Assembly (NCBI GenBank): GCA_947598155.1
Contig: CANQFC010000002.1
Location: 337,592-401,591 of the forward strand
Direction: 5' to 3'
Length of the DNA: 64,000 nt
From: an uncultured Clostridia bacterium
GTDB taxonomy: Bacteria; Bacillota; Clostridia; Oscillospirales; Acutalibacteraceae
Positions 7,731-18,004 of the stretch are shown piece after piece. The notes beneath the pieces were generated by a model that made no database searches, was not told the DNA's origin, and worked only from the letters and a program-made list of their open reading frames with translations. Each line of letters opens with the position of its first letter. The stretch's first letter is position 1. Position numbers and translations under genes: made by a program.

Positions 7731-9209
7731 TCAATCAATCTCAATTTTAAAACAAATCGGATTGTCGCTTGTAAAATTTTTGTTCGATTTAATTATGAGT
7801 CCAGCATCATTTCTTTCAAACCGAAGATTTTCCCCCGTTGAAAGAAGAGTTACGCTCCTTATTAAAAAATCGTGCTTATCATACTTTTTCATAGTCTTGA
7901 CAACCGCGTCTTTGCCGTCAGGGCGCATTTGGAAAGCGTAGACCGCTCCGCGCTTATATGTAAATCTGAAGTCTTTTTCGGTAAAAGGCTTTTCATTTCC
8001 GTCTTTAAAAAAGCCTTCTTCGTTATTTACGCCGCCCTCGCCGAATCGTTTCCAAAAAGTTGTGCCGTAAATGCCCTCTCCGTTGAGTTTCAGCCATTTA
8101 CCCATTTCTCTCAGAACCGATGTTTCTTCGTCCGTTATTGTGCCGTCGGGCTTTGGACCGATATTTAACAACAGCATACCGTTTTTGCTGACTATATCGA
8201 TTAAATCGCAAATAATTTGCCTTGAATTTTTATATTCGTTATCCTTTCGGTAGCCCCAAGAACATTTTCCGATTGCAGTGTCCGTCTGCCAAGGCACAGG
8301 CGAAATATCCGTCAGCGCTCCGCGCTCAACGTCAAACGTGGCAACGGTAGGCGGAAAAGCCTCATGTTTATAATTTATTGTTACCTCCGAGCCCCACTCC
8401 AGCGCTCTGTTATAATAATAGGCACAAAGTTTTTTCAAATAAGGCTTAAACGAATGGTTGTGAATCCACCAGTCAAAATATAAAATTTTAGGCTGATACC
8501 TGTCAATAATCTCACAAGTCCGCACAAGCCAATCCTCGAGCCACTCCTCGCTTGCGCCTTGAGAATACGTATCGGCAGTGGTTATATGAATATTATTGCT
8601 GTCAAATTCCGGACAGTAAACGGCAGGCCCGTAAAAGTCTGCGTATTTTTCGTCGTTTACGTCGCTGTCAAAAGTTCTGCCCATATTCATAAAGAAATAA
8701 TGCTCGGCGCGGTGAGAGGAAGCGCAAAACGTCAGTCCCTTTTTTTCGCAAGCCGATTTTATTTCGCCGGCCACATCGCGGCAGGGCCCCATATTTTTGG
8801 CATTCCAGCGGTTAAAGCTTGTATCGTACATGGCAAATCCGTCATGGTGCTCGCAAACGGGCATAACGAATTTAGCGCCGCTTTCTTTAAATAACTCCGC
8901 CCATTCGTCGGCGTTAAACTTTTCTGCTTTAAACATCGGTATAAAATCTTTATATCCGAATATATTTTGATTGCCGTAATTCTTAATATGGTATTCAAAT
9001 TCACGGCAGTTTTTGTCATACATTGCCCGTGAATACCACTCACTGCCAAACGCGGGCACGCTGTAAATACCCCAGTGGATAAAAATTCCCAGCTTGTCAC
9101 GGTAATACCATTCGGGCGTTTTGTGATTTGACAGCGACTCCCAATCGTCTTTATACTTTCCGTTTGCGATAACCGAATCTATTTCATTAAGATATTGCTC
9201 TTTGTTCAA
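7731..9209 (-). CDS. Alpha-L-fucosidase, glycoside hydrolase family 29
   Basis: 492 residues. It has the GH29 entry motif LGIFIHWGIYSVPAFGSEWY near residue 40, CEHHDGFAMYDT near 120, and a predicted nucleophile D246 in ILYFDWW. GMLLLNIGPKPDGTI near residue 350 is the family's barrel-end motif. It removes terminal fucose; the lack of a signal peptide indicates cytoplasmic use. Only six bases separate it from the radical-SAM-associated gene upstream, so it may be expressed from that promoter. With the GH31 gene downstream it forms a small glycan-use pair. Confidence 0.93.
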   Translation of the reverse strand: MNKEQYLNEIDSVIANGKYKDDWESLSNHKTPEWYYRDKLGIFIHWGIYSVPAFGSEWYSRAMYDKNCREFEYHIKNYGNQNIFGYKDFIPMFKAEKFNADEWAELFKESGAKFVMPVCEHHDGFAMYDTSFNRWNAKNMGPCRDVAGEIKSACEKKGLTFCASSHRAEHYFFMNMGRTFDSDVNDEKYADFYGPAVYCPEFDSNNIHITTADTYSQGASEEWLEDWLVRTCEIIDRYQPKILYFDWWIHNHSFKPYLKKLCAYYYNRALEWGSEVTINYKHEAFPPTVATFDVERGALTDISPVPWQTDTAIGKCSWGYRKDNEYKNSRQIICDLIDIVSKNGMLLLNIGPKPDGTITDEETSVLREMGKWLKLNGEGIYGTTFWKRFGEGGVNNEEGFFKDGNEKPFTEKDFRFTYKRGAVYAFQMRPDGKDAVVKTMKKYDKHDFLIRSVTLLSTGENLRFERNDAGLIIKSNKNFTSDNPICFKIEID

Positions 9210-9215
9210 GACATT

Positions 9216-9899
9216 TCACTCCCACTCAAGCATTTCCGCCGTATAAGATTTAAGCTTAATTATTGACGCGCGGTCGGCGTCAATACCGCTCCCCTCGGCA
9301 ATTTTGTTTATAACAAGCGAGGGGTTTATATTATTCTGAGCTCCCGAAGACAAAGTAATATTCAGAACGGTATTTCCGTTTTCGGAGGCTATGATGTACC
9401 TCAAAATTTTGTCCTTTATGTCAACTTCCTTTTCAACCTTTTTTCTGCCCTGCTTTACTTTTTTTACAACCGTTATTTCACTGCCTGAAAGAATATCATT
9501 CATATAAAGAGATAAATTTTTCTCGGCGCAGTTAAATATTATTTTGTAGTCAGCCCAGGCAATCTCCTGCGGGGAAAAGCGAGGAGCAGATATTTTGGAA
9601 ATATGAATATCGGGCGGTAAGGCGTTGTCAAGACGGACTGCCAGTTCCTCCAAATCCTCATCCTGCATAAGTCTTATATCAACTGTTTCGCAGTAGCTTT
9701 CAACACCTAAGGAGAGGGGCATAGCGAAAGTTAAAAAGGCATGCGGGTTATACCCCTCAGTAAACCAAATCGGAATTTTAGCGCGCTTTATTGCCCTGGT
9801 GAAGAGATGAACCGTGTCAAGATGCGATATATACTTTGCCATTCCTGTCTTTTCGTAGAAAACGCGGACCTCTGAGCGCCACTTATTTGGTTCGGGCAT
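9216..9899 (-). CDS. TIGR03936/DUF2344-family radical SAM-associated protein
   Basis: 227 residues. It begins with VRVFYEKTGMAKYISHLDT and contains KIPIWFTEGYNPHAFLTFAMPL, the signature of the family always found with TIGR03960 proteins in Firmicutes. The two families are sometimes fused. The function is not settled. Its start overlaps the upstream gene by 17 bases, so the pair is translationally coupled. Confidence 0.9.
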   Translation of the reverse strand: MPEPNKWRSEVRVFYEKTGMAKYISHLDTVHLFTRAIKRAKIPIWFTEGYNPHAFLTFAMPLSLGVESYCETVDIRLMQDEDLEELAVRLDNALPPDIHISKISAPRFSPQEIAWADYKIIFNCAEKNLSLYMNDILSGSEITVVKKVKQGRKKVEKEVDIKDKILRYIIASENGNTVLNITLSSGAQNNINPSLVINKIAEGSGIDADRASIIKLKSYTAEMLEWE

Positions 9900-11730
9900 C
9901 GCACTTACCTCCGTTCAGCTTATTTGCGCCGCAAGCGGAACATTTTACCCTGCAATTAGGCGTTGTCTCGCTCTTATGAGCTTTTTTATTTTCTTCAATA
10001 AGAAAATCCTTACGGATTCCGTAATCCATAACGTCCCACGGGAAAATCTCGTCATAGTTTCTTATTCTGTTTGCGTAAAATTCAGGCGTTAAGCCGCATT
10101 CGTCAAACGCCTCAAGCCAATTTTCAAAGTTGAAAAATTCGTCCCAGCTGTCAAACTTTGACCCCTTTTGCCACGCTTTGTATATTACTTTGCCGAGACG
10201 TCTGTCGCCCCTTGCAAGAACGCCCTCAAGTACGCTCGTTTTGGATTCGTGATAGCTGACCGAAATTTTACGGCTGTGAACGGAAGACAGCAGATGTTTT
10301 TGCTTTTCTGTAAGACTTTCGGGAGTGTCCTGCGGTTCCCATTGAAACGGTGTGAACGGCTTGGGAACAAACGAAGCGCAGCTAACCGATACCGAGGGAG
10401 TTTTGCCCTTTTGCCTTTCGGGGTTCTGATAGTAAATATCAAGCACCTTTTGGGATAAATCGGCAATGCCCTTTATGTCGTCCATAGTCTCAGTCGGAAG
10501 ACCCATCATAAAATAAAGCTTAATTGAGCTCCACCCGCCCGACCAAGCCATTGAGGCGGTGCGGATAACGTCCTCCTCGGTAACATTTTTATTTATAGCG
10601 TCCCTGAGCCTCTGCGTGCCGGCCTCGGGCGCAAAAGTCAATCCGCTTCTGCGGATTTTTTTCAGTTCGTTCAAAAGCTCGTCCGAAAAATTGTCAACAC
10701 GAAGCGACGGCAGGGCTACATTGATTTTTTCTGGCAACGCCCACTTAAAGAGCTTTTGGATAAGAGTTTCTATCTGCGAATAATCGCTTGTAGAAAGCGA
10801 ACAGAGCGACACCTCTTCATAGCCTGTCGCGTCGCTGATTAAATGGCATTGTCTGTCGATAGTATCGGCGCTTTTTTCCCTTATAGGACGGTAAATAAAC
10901 CCTGCCTGGCAAAATCTGCACCCTCTTATACAGCCCCTGAAGACTTCGCCGATTGTTCTGTCCTGCACGGTTTCAATAAACGGAACGACGAATTTTTCGG
11001 GATAATGAGCGTTGTTTAAATCCGATACAATTCTCTTTTTAACGGTTTTCGGCGCAGTTTCAAGGTTTTTGTACTCTTTTACCGTACCGTCGCCGTTATA
11101 TTGCACATCATAAAATTCAGGAATGTAAACGCCGTCGATTTTCGCTGCTTGGCGTAAAAAATCAAGCCTTGACGAGCCTTTTTCTTTATGTTCAATCAAA
11201 AGGTCGATAAGCTCGTTAGTGACCTCTTCCCCCTCGCCGGGGAGAACAATATCAATAAAATCGGTTATAGGCTCCGCGTTGCAAACACACGGCCCCCCTG
11301 CAACGACAATCGGCGTGAGGGACTTCCTGTCTTTTTTCAGAACGGGAACCGAACCGAGGTCAAGCATATTAAGCACATTAGTATAGCTCAGCTCATACTG
11401 CATTGTAAATCCGATAAGGTCAAAGTCGCAAAGAGGGTCTCCGCTTTCAAGCCCATAAAGTTTAACGCCGTTTTCACGCATAAGCTTTTCCATATCGTTC
11501 CACGGTGCGAACACTCTTTCGCACCAAGCGTCATCCCGCGCGTTTACAAGGCTGTAAAGAATTTTAAGCCCCAAATGCGACATACCTATTTCATAGCTGT
11601 CGGGAAAACAAAACGCATACCTTAGCTTTACACTGTTTTTATCTTTTACTACCGAATTGAGCTCTCCGCCCGTGTAACGCGCGGGTTTCTGAACTTTATT
11701 GAGCAACGGTTCGACTTCCTTTTTTACCAT
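9883..11730 (-). CDS. TIGR03960-family radical SAM protein with B12-binding-like domain
   Basis: 615 residues from the ATG at 11730, which has GAGG six bases upstream. A cobalamin-binding-like N-terminal region is followed by the radical-SAM cluster motif CIRGCRFC (CxxxCxxC) near residue 270 and the GLPTETMDDIKGI motif. The C-terminal tail has two more CxxC-type pairs (CRVKCSACG). The family is near universal in Clostridia and has been linked to RNA or ribosome modification only by similarity. A strong promoter lies upstream. Confidence 0.92.
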   Translation of the reverse strand: MVKKEVEPLLNKVQKPARYTGGELNSVVKDKNSVKLRYAFCFPDSYEIGMSHLGLKILYSLVNARDDAWCERVFAPWNDMEKLMRENGVKLYGLESGDPLCDFDLIGFTMQYELSYTNVLNMLDLGSVPVLKKDRKSLTPIVVAGGPCVCNAEPITDFIDIVLPGEGEEVTNELIDLLIEHKEKGSSRLDFLRQAAKIDGVYIPEFYDVQYNGDGTVKEYKNLETAPKTVKKRIVSDLNNAHYPEKFVVPFIETVQDRTIGEVFRGCIRGCRFCQAGFIYRPIREKSADTIDRQCHLISDATGYEEVSLCSLSTSDYSQIETLIQKLFKWALPEKINVALPSLRVDNFSDELLNELKKIRRSGLTFAPEAGTQRLRDAINKNVTEEDVIRTASMAWSGGWSSIKLYFMMGLPTETMDDIKGIADLSQKVLDIYYQNPERQKGKTPSVSVSCASFVPKPFTPFQWEPQDTPESLTEKQKHLLSSVHSRKISVSYHESKTSVLEGVLARGDRRLGKVIYKAWQKGSKFDSWDEFFNFENWLEAFDECGLTPEFYANRIRNYDEIFPWDVMDYGIRKDFLIEENKKAHKSETTPNCRVKCSACGANKLNGGKCDARTK

Positions 11731-11759
11731 AAACAACCTCACAAGTAAATATTGTGTTT

Positions 11760-11788
11760 ATTATACTGCATATTTTAATGTTTTTCAA
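11760..11788 (-). promoter_or_regulatory. Promoter of the radical-SAM pair (and perhaps GH29-GH31)
   Basis: Minus strand TTGAAA (11788-11783), 17 bases, TATAAT (11765-11760). It overlaps the last codons of the M50 protease gene. Confidence 0.75.
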
Positions 11789-12387
11789 CATTCCTCTTTT
11801 GAAAACATCGTCAATGTCAGCATTAAAGCGATAATCAACATTGTAAAGTTGCGGCGGGTCAAATAAAAAATATACGCGCCGTACGAAAGCATAAGCAAAA
11901 TAAACACTGCCGACAGCACAGAAAGAGATTTTTCCGCAAACTTATATGAAACGAAATGCGATATGGAATAATAGAACGCTTTTCCGCCGTCAAGCCCTTT
12001 AACAGGCAGAAGATTGAATATCATAAGTATAAGGTTTACGGACGCCGCGTTGAAAAGCTTTACATTCCCGTTTTCCGAATAAAGAAGAATTAAAAAAAGG
12101 AACAAAACTAAATTCACAAACGGGCCTGCAAGCGCAATGATTATTTCTTTTTTCAGGCTTACAAATGTTTCACGCGTCCTTATTATGTTGATTCCCGTAA
12201 GTTCAAACGAAACGCTTTGAGGGGCGTTTCCGAAGGCGGTCATTGCGGCAATATGCCCTATTTCGTGTAATGATGAGAATAAAACGGCGTAAATAACATT
12301 TTCTGTCCGCAGTGAAAGCATAAAAGTAATCAGCGCTAAAAACTGCCAAGATATTTTGACGGGAATTTTTCCGATTTTAAAGCTCAT
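11785..12387 (-). CDS. M50 site-2-type intramembrane metalloprotease (SpoIVFB-like)
   Basis: 200 residues from the ATG at 12387. It has HEIGH (zinc ligands and catalytic Glu) in the first membrane helices and the second motif LLPVKGLDGGKAF with the Asp ligand. Four to six hydrophobic segments cover the rest. Such proteases cut inside membranes; SpoIVFB activates pro-sigma-K in spore formers, but this assignment is inference. The start overlaps the stop of the upstream gene, suggesting coupling. A longer start at 12417 (MKHLLP) is possible. Confidence 0.85.
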   Translation of the reverse strand: MSFKIGKIPVKISWQFLALITFMLSLRTENVIYAVLFSSLHEIGHIAAMTAFGNAPQSVSFELTGINIIRTRETFVSLKKEIIIALAGPFVNLVLFLFLILLYSENGNVKLFNAASVNLILMIFNLLPVKGLDGGKAFYYSISHFVSYKFAEKSLSVLSAVFILLMLSYGAYIFYLTRRNFTMLIIALMLTLTMFSKEEC

Positions 12388-12712
12388 ATAAAGAAATATC
12401 GGGAGAAGATGTTTCATCCTCTCCCTGATTTTGCGCGCCGTTTGAAGGCGCAAATGTTTCTTTAGCGGCGTTTTTCAACGTACCGAACATCTCGGTAACC
12501 GCCATATCGTTCTTTTTTATTTCACTGTAAAAATCGCTTATATTTTTTGAAACCGAACCGCCCGTTCTGCTTATAAAGAACAATATCAGGATTATAACCG
12601 CTCCGCAAATAAGCTGAAGTGTCAACAGCTTTGTTCTGAGCGGAGTTTCGCTCTGCCTTTTATTACGCTTTCTTTTTGGAGTTTCCGTTCTTATTACGTT
12701 TTCTTCGTTCAT
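12377..12712 (-). CDS. Small single-pass membrane protein paired with the M50 protease
   Basis: 111 residues, not recognised. A very basic N terminus (KRKRNKRQ) is followed by one membrane helix (about residues 30-47) and an outside tail rich in K, E, S and D. The position just before an M50 gene, with overlapping ends, is that of SpoIVFA, the partner of SpoIVFB. The LytM/M23 domain of SpoIVFA is absent. A regulator of the protease is a reasonable guess only. AGGTGA lies before the ATG. Confidence 0.75.
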   Translation of the reverse strand: MNEENVIRTETPKRKRNKRQSETPLRTKLLTLQLICGAVIILILFFISRTGGSVSKNISDFYSEIKKNDMAVTEMFGTLKNAAKETFAPSNGAQNQGEDETSSPDISLYEL

Positions 12713-12799
12713 ATTAAAATCACCTGTTAGATAATATGAACTAAATCAAAAATTAAGAACTTTTAAAGCTGTTTTGAACGGTTAAATATATTTTCGCGT

Positions 12800-14731
12800 T
12801 TACTGTTCTGTTTCGCCGTGCGTATCCGCTTTTGATTCGGCGTTTGCCTCTTCAAAAACCTTTTCATCTGCATTTTCCGAATCTTCGGGCAAAACGCCGT
12901 TTTCCATAAGGCCGTTAAATTGCTTTTCGTTGATTTTTTCCAGCTTTACAAGCGTTTCGGCAACAAGATGCAGCTTATCAATATGCTCATTCAAAATCTT
13001 TTCGGTGCGGTTGTACGCATTTGAAATTATCTTTTCAACCTCTTCGTCGATAGCCGACGCAATCGTTTCGGAGTAATTGCGGACATGGTTATAATCTTTA
13101 CCTATAAAGACCTCGTCATTGCCGCTGCCGAATGAAATAGGCCCAAGCTTTTCGCTCATACCGTATTTGGTTACCATACTTCTCGCAAGCTCGGACGCGC
13201 GCTGAATGTCGTTGGAGGCGCCCGTTGAAATATCGTTAAATATTATTTTTTCGGCGACTCTGCCTCCGAGAAGGCCGACAATATCGTCAAGCATTCTTGA
13301 TTTCATAAGGTGCATTTCGTCCTTTTCCGGCTGGTACATAGTAAATCCGCCGGCCATACCTCGCGGTATAATGGAAATGTGAGTAACAGGGTCGCGGTTC
13401 TCAAGGTAATACGAAGAAACAGCGTGGCCTGCCTCGTGATACGCCGTAATTTTTTTGTCCCTTTCGGTTATTTGCTTTGATTTTTTCTCACTGCCGACTA
13501 CTACCTTTATCGCGGCCTCTTCAATTTCAGCCATAGTGATAGCCAAAAGCTTGCGCTTAGCGGCAAGCAGAGCCGCCTCATTAAGCAGATTTTCAAGGTC
13601 GGCGCCCGTAAATCCGACTGTTTCAGCGGCAATAGCGCGAAGATTAACGTCGGGTGCCAAAGGCTTGTTTTTTGCGTGAACTTTGAGTATTTCTTCCCTG
13701 CCCTTAATATCAGGATAGCCGACCGTTACCTGCCGGTCAAAACGCCCTGGTCTTAAAAGAGCCGGGTCAAGGATGTCCGGTCGGTTGGTTGCCGCTATAA
13801 CGATAACGCCTGAATTTACTCCGAATCCGTCCATTTCAACAAGGAGCTGGTTAAGAGTCTGCTCGCGCTCGTCGTGGCCGCCGCCCATACCTGCGCCTCT
13901 GTGCCTGCCGACCGCATCGATTTCATCAATAAATATGATGGCCGGAGAATGTTTTTTTGCCTCGTTAAAAAGGTCGCGCACACGGGAAGCGCCGACGCCG
14001 ACATACATCTCAACGAAATCCGAACCCGAAATTGAGAAGAATGGAGCGTCCGCCTCGCCTGCCACTGCCTTTGCGAGCAACGTTTTACCTGTACCGGGAG
14101 GGCCGACAAGCAAAACACCCTTTGGTATTCTTGCGCCGAGTTTATTGAAATCGGCAGGATTTTTCAAAAATTCAACAATTTCCTTTAATTCTTCCTTTTC
14201 CTCATCGGCGCCCGCGACCATATCAAATGTGACCTTATTTTTTTCGTCATCGCCGCGTTTTACACGGGCTTTACCGAAGCTTATGGCTCTGTTTTCCTCA
14301 TTGTTAACTGTATTGTTCATCTTTTTAAGCATTACTGCCATAAAGATAAGAACGGCTCCCGAAAGAAGGGCCAGCGGCAAAATACTTGCCCACCAAGAGT
14401 TTGACGAGCCCGCTTTATAGTTCATCTCAATTTTTGAATCGGGATGCTCAATATTATATTTGTGAACCGATTCGTGAATATCCGAAAGGAAAAGATTTAC
14501 ATTAGGAACGGTATATTTTTTAGCCTCTTTTTCGCCGTTTAGCTTGTATATAAGAGAACCGCTTGAAAGGTTAAGCTCATACTCCGTAACCTGACCTTTG
14601 TCAAAATATTCAACGACCTGATAATACTTAACATCCTTTGTATTATTGCCGTAATAGAAATACATTACCGCAATAAAGCACAGAGGAATTACAATATATG
14701 GTATAAGTATTTTCCAATTTTTCTGTTTCAA
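12800..14731 (-). CDS. ftsH: ATP-dependent zinc metalloprotease FtsH
   Basis: 643 residues. Two N-terminal membrane helices flank an extracytoplasmic domain. The AAA domain has GPPGTGKT and the SRH region [19 protein letters not shown]. The protease motif is HEAGH at residues 432-436. The acidic Glu/Ala-rich tail is typical. FtsH is a membrane hexamer that degrades misfolded or regulatory proteins. It begins four bases after hpt, in the conserved tilS-hpt-ftsH order. Confidence 0.98.
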   Translation of the reverse strand: MKQKNWKILIPYIVIPLCFIAVMYFYYGNNTKDVKYYQVVEYFDKGQVTEYELNLSSGSLIYKLNGEKEAKKYTVPNVNLFLSDIHESVHKYNIEHPDSKIEMNYKAGSSNSWWASILPLALLSGAVLIFMAVMLKKMNNTVNNEENRAISFGKARVKRGDDEKNKVTFDMVAGADEEKEELKEIVEFLKNPADFNKLGARIPKGVLLVGPPGTGKTLLAKAVAGEADAPFFSISGSDFVEMYVGVGASRVRDLFNEAKKHSPAIIFIDEIDAVGRHRGAGMGGGHDEREQTLNQLLVEMDGFGVNSGVIVIAATNRPDILDPALLRPGRFDRQVTVGYPDIKGREEILKVHAKNKPLAPDVNLRAIAAETVGFTGADLENLLNEAALLAAKRKLLAITMAEIEEAAIKVVVGSEKKSKQITERDKKITAYHEAGHAVSSYYLENRDPVTHISIIPRGMAGGFTMYQPEKDEMHLMKSRMLDDIVGLLGGRVAEKIIFNDISTGASNDIQRASELARSMVTKYGMSEKLGPISFGSGNDEVFIGKDYNHVRNYSETIASAIDEEVEKIISNAYNRTEKILNEHIDKLHLVAETLVKLEKINEKQFNGLMENGVLPEDSENADEKVFEEANAESKADTHGETEQ

Positions 14732-14735
14732 TAGT

Positions 14736-15284
14736 TTACACTCCTGTTTTTTGATATACTGAGGGCTTTAGCACGCCGATAAACGGCAGGTTTCTGTATT
14801 TCTCGGCATAGTCAAGACCGTAACCTACTGCAAAGGCGTCGGGAATAGACATACCTACATAATCGGCGGTTATATCCGCCTTTCTGCGTTCGGGCTTGTC
14901 AAGCAGAGTGCATACCCTTATGCTTGCGGGGTTGCGGGCGAGCAAAAGCTTTTTAAGATAGGACAGCGTTACTCCGCTGTCAAGAATATCCTCAACAACA
15001 ATTACGTCCGAACCCTCAATAGGTTCAGTTAAATCCTTTATGATTTTAACTACGCCGGACGTTTTTGTGCTTGAGCCGTAGCTTGAAACCGCCATAAAAT
15101 CAATTTTGCAAGGTATCGTTATAGCTCTCATAAGATCTGCCATAAAAATTACCGAGCCTTTTAATACGCTTATAAGTATTAAATCCTTGCCCGAATAATC
15201 TCTTGAAATTTCTGCTCCGAGCCTCGCGACTGTTTTTCTCAGCTTTTCTTCCGAAATTAAAATTTCGGAAATATCATTCAGCAT
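14736..15284 (-). CDS. hpt: Hypoxanthine phosphoribosyltransferase
   Basis: 182 residues. It has the PRPP-binding motif [14 protein letters not shown] and the early [11 protein letters not shown] segment of type I purine phosphoribosyltransferases. It salvages hypoxanthine and guanine to IMP and GMP. The start overlaps the end of tilS by seven bases and the stop is four bases from ftsH. Confidence 0.96.
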   Translation of the reverse strand: MLNDISEILISEEKLRKTVARLGAEISRDYSGKDLILISVLKGSVIFMADLMRAITIPCKIDFMAVSSYGSSTKTSGVVKIIKDLTEPIEGSDVIVVEDILDSGVTLSYLKKLLLARNPASIRVCTLLDKPERRKADITADYVGMSIPDAFAVGYGLDYAEKYRNLPFIGVLKPSVYQKTGV

Positions 15285-16618
15285 ATATTATCCCCCATCC
15301 TTTCAAATGTTATAGCCGTTTTCGTTTCAGAATTTACAGCGCACCTTTCGCTGACTCCGAAGCCCTCAAGCCAGACCAAACCGTCATCGTCAGCCAAAAT
15401 TGCGATTTTGCCTCGTTCCGAAACGGGAATTTTTTTCTCGTTATAAAGACATTTCAGCGTTTTGGTAATTTTTCGGTTATTTAGCCTTATACCGTCGCCC
15501 GAAATTCTTGAACGGATTTTCAGCCGCCCTATAATTTTATCACAGTCAATCAAATTATTAAAGGTTTGTTTATTAATATTTTGTAAATCTTTTTTTGCGA
15601 ATTTGATAATTTTAAAGTTTCCGCAGGGACATTTTACCGTATCTGTAAAAATATTGACAGTTTCTGAAAAATCAAATATTTTTTCGTTTTCTCCGAAATA
15701 AAGCGTTCCGCGCTCGCTTACCGCGGTGTTTCCGCTGACATCGGCCTTGCCGCCGCACAAAATAATGTGATTTACAAGCTCGATTTGCTCACGGGATATG
15801 TTTTTAACGCCCTGTTCTTTAAGTATAATCGATACGGCTCTGAGACGCAAAGCCTTATGTGCGTTTTTTAGCTTTTCGGTATAATATTTTTCACCGTTTC
15901 GGCAGTCGTTTAATAGCTTTTCGGCCGCCTTCTTTATATACTCGTTTTCTTCTTCAAGAGAGCTTTCGCATTTTAAAAAAGCTTTTGGAAAAGAGGGATT
16001 CAGTTCAAACATTTGCGGAATTACGCTGTGGCGGATTTTGTTCCTTGTGTAATCGTCGCATCCGTTCGTACTGTCGGTAACGTATGTTAAACCGTTTTTA
16101 CGCAAATACTCCTCTATTTCTTCACGGGTTACATCGAGTAAAGGCCGAATATAAATTCCTCTGACATACGGAATTGACAAAAGGCCCTGCAATGAAGAAC
16201 CCCTTGATAGGTTAAAGAAAAACGTTTCCATTCTGTCGTTAAGATTATGTGCCGTTGCGAATTTGTCAAACCCAAAGCTTTCAAACGCCTCATACCTCAA
16301 CCGTCTGGCGCAGGTTTCGGTGCTTTCTCCCGTTTTTTGGGCCTCTTTAGGCACGTCTACCTCAACAGATTTAAAATCAACTCCGAGCTTTTCACAAATA
16401 CGCTCTGTAAAGAGCATATCTCTTTTCGCCTCTTCGCCTCTTATTAAATGGTTGACGTGAACGGCAGTGATACTTTCAATTCTGAGCGCCTCTTTATTTT
16501 TCACAAGTATGTGCAGAAGAGAAACGGAATCGGCTCCTCCCGAAACTCCCACGCCGATTTTATCGCCGCGCGAAATCATACCGTGCTTTTCTACGGTTTT
16601 AATGACTTTATCTGTCAT
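15278..16618 (-). CDS. tilS: tRNA(Ile)-lysidine synthase
   Basis: 446 residues. The PP-loop motif GVSGGADSVSLL is at residues 23-34, followed by VNHLIRGEEAKRD and TAHNLNDRMETFFFNLSRG. The C-terminal substrate-binding domains are present but diverged. The enzyme changes C34 of the tRNA-Ile CAU anticodon to lysidine and is essential. It overlaps dnaB upstream by 11 bases. Confidence 0.96.
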   Translation of the reverse strand: MTDKVIKTVEKHGMISRGDKIGVGVSGGADSVSLLHILVKNKEALRIESITAVHVNHLIRGEEAKRDMLFTERICEKLGVDFKSVEVDVPKEAQKTGESTETCARRLRYEAFESFGFDKFATAHNLNDRMETFFFNLSRGSSLQGLLSIPYVRGIYIRPLLDVTREEIEEYLRKNGLTYVTDSTNGCDDYTRNKIRHSVIPQMFELNPSFPKAFLKCESSLEEENEYIKKAAEKLLNDCRNGEKYYTEKLKNAHKALRLRAVSIILKEQGVKNISREQIELVNHIILCGGKADVSGNTAVSERGTLYFGENEKIFDFSETVNIFTDTVKCPCGNFKIIKFAKKDLQNINKQTFNNLIDCDKIIGRLKIRSRISGDGIRLNNRKITKTLKCLYNEKKIPVSERGKIAILADDDGLVWLEGFGVSERCAVNSETKTAITFERMGDNIC

Positions 16619-17993
16619 CTCTTATCCTCTCAAGAGTTGAAAACATTGTAAATTCGGGATTCCAAGCGAGCTCAATATTATGAGTTTCACCGTGCCTGTT
16701 CTTAGCGATTATAATTTCGGCCGTATTTGCAACAACGTTTTCAGGATCCTCATTATTCGTTGGGCCGTTATTATAGTAATCGTCGCGGTGGAGCATAAGC
16801 ACAATATCGGCGTCCTGCTCAATAGAACCGGATTCACGCAGGTCTGTAAGCTGGGGGCGGTGATTGTCCGACTTTGCGGCCGAACGTGAAAGCTGAGAGC
16901 AGGTAATAACAGGTATATTCAAATCCTTTGCCATTATTTTAAGACTTCTCGTAATTTCCGATACCTCATTAACACGGTTTTCGCTCCGTTTTGTACCGCT
17001 CATCAGCTGAAGATAGTCTATAAATACGCAGTCAACGCCTTTCATTCTCTGCACTCTTGCCTTCATTTCCGGAACGGTCAGGTTAGCCGTGTCGTCAAAA
17101 TAAAGATCCGCTTTCGCAAGTGTTTGAAGAGCCGTCCCCATTCTTACCCAATCCGCGTCGTTGACCTGACCCGTTCTGAGCTTTTGGCTGACAATTCTTG
17201 CCTCGGTGGATATTACTCGCTGTGCAAGCTGTTCCTTTGACATTTCAAGCGAGAAAAACAAAACTTTTCTTCCGCTTACGGCAATATTCCTTGCAATATT
17301 AAGAGCCAGCGCTGTTTTGCCCATACCGGGGCGCGCGCCCACAAGAATTAAATCCGAACGGTGAAATCCGCCCGCAAGGTATTTGTCAAGCAAAGAAAAT
17401 CCCGTTGAGATGCCGAGATACCGCTCGCGCACTTCAGGGTCGTCTTTACTTAGATTGTTAAGCCTTTCAAAGACGTCGTTTATAATTATGTCGGAAATTT
17501 TAGACGGCCCCGAAAAGGTTTTGCCTCTCCTTATGTCGTAAATCTTCTGCTCCGCCATATCAAGCAGAGTTTCAGTAGGAGTTGTCTGAGCGTTTGCCTC
17601 GTCAAGCACCTGCGAACAGGCCGCCATAAGCGTGCGCAGGTAAAATTTGTCGATAATTATATCAACATAACTCAAAACATTTTTAGTTGACGGCACTGAA
17701 TCGGCAAGTTTCATAAGATAAGTTTTGCCGCCTATGTCATCATACACGCCGTCCTTTTTCAACTCCTCAAGGATGATAAGAGGGTCAATTTTTCCGCCGA
17801 GCGCGTCAATTTTAACCATTGTGCCGAAAATGCTCTGATGCTGAGGAAGATAAAAATATTCGGGTTTAACTCTTTCCTCAACGGTGTAAAGACACGGCGG
17901 GTCTTTCAGTATCGCGCCGAGTACAGCCTGCTCTGCGTCAAGGTTGTAAGGCTCGCCCGCGCCGCCTGTGAGCGGGGAAATTTTTTCACTCAT
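16608..17993 (-). CDS. dnaB: Replicative DNA helicase
   Basis: 461 residues. The N-terminal helical domain begins with PYNLDAEQAVLGAILKD, and the RecA-like domain has Walker A GARPGMGKTALAL and DYLQLMSG. It is the hexameric fork helicase (DnaC in Bacillus naming). It lies 11 bases after rplI, a conserved pairing. Confidence 0.97.
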   Translation of the reverse strand: MSEKISPLTGGAGEPYNLDAEQAVLGAILKDPPCLYTVEERVKPEYFYLPQHQSIFGTMVKIDALGGKIDPLIILEELKKDGVYDDIGGKTYLMKLADSVPSTKNVLSYVDIIIDKFYLRTLMAACSQVLDEANAQTTPTETLLDMAEQKIYDIRRGKTFSGPSKISDIIINDVFERLNNLSKDDPEVRERYLGISTGFSLLDKYLAGGFHRSDLILVGARPGMGKTALALNIARNIAVSGRKVLFFSLEMSKEQLAQRVISTEARIVSQKLRTGQVNDADWVRMGTALQTLAKADLYFDDTANLTVPEMKARVQRMKGVDCVFIDYLQLMSGTKRSENRVNEVSEITRSLKIMAKDLNIPVITCSQLSRSAAKSDNHRPQLTDLRESGSIEQDADIVLMLHRDDYYNNGPTNNEDPENVVANTAEIIIAKNRHGETHNIELAWNPEFTMFSTLERIRDDR

Positions 17994-18004
17994 ATTATTC
18001 TCCC

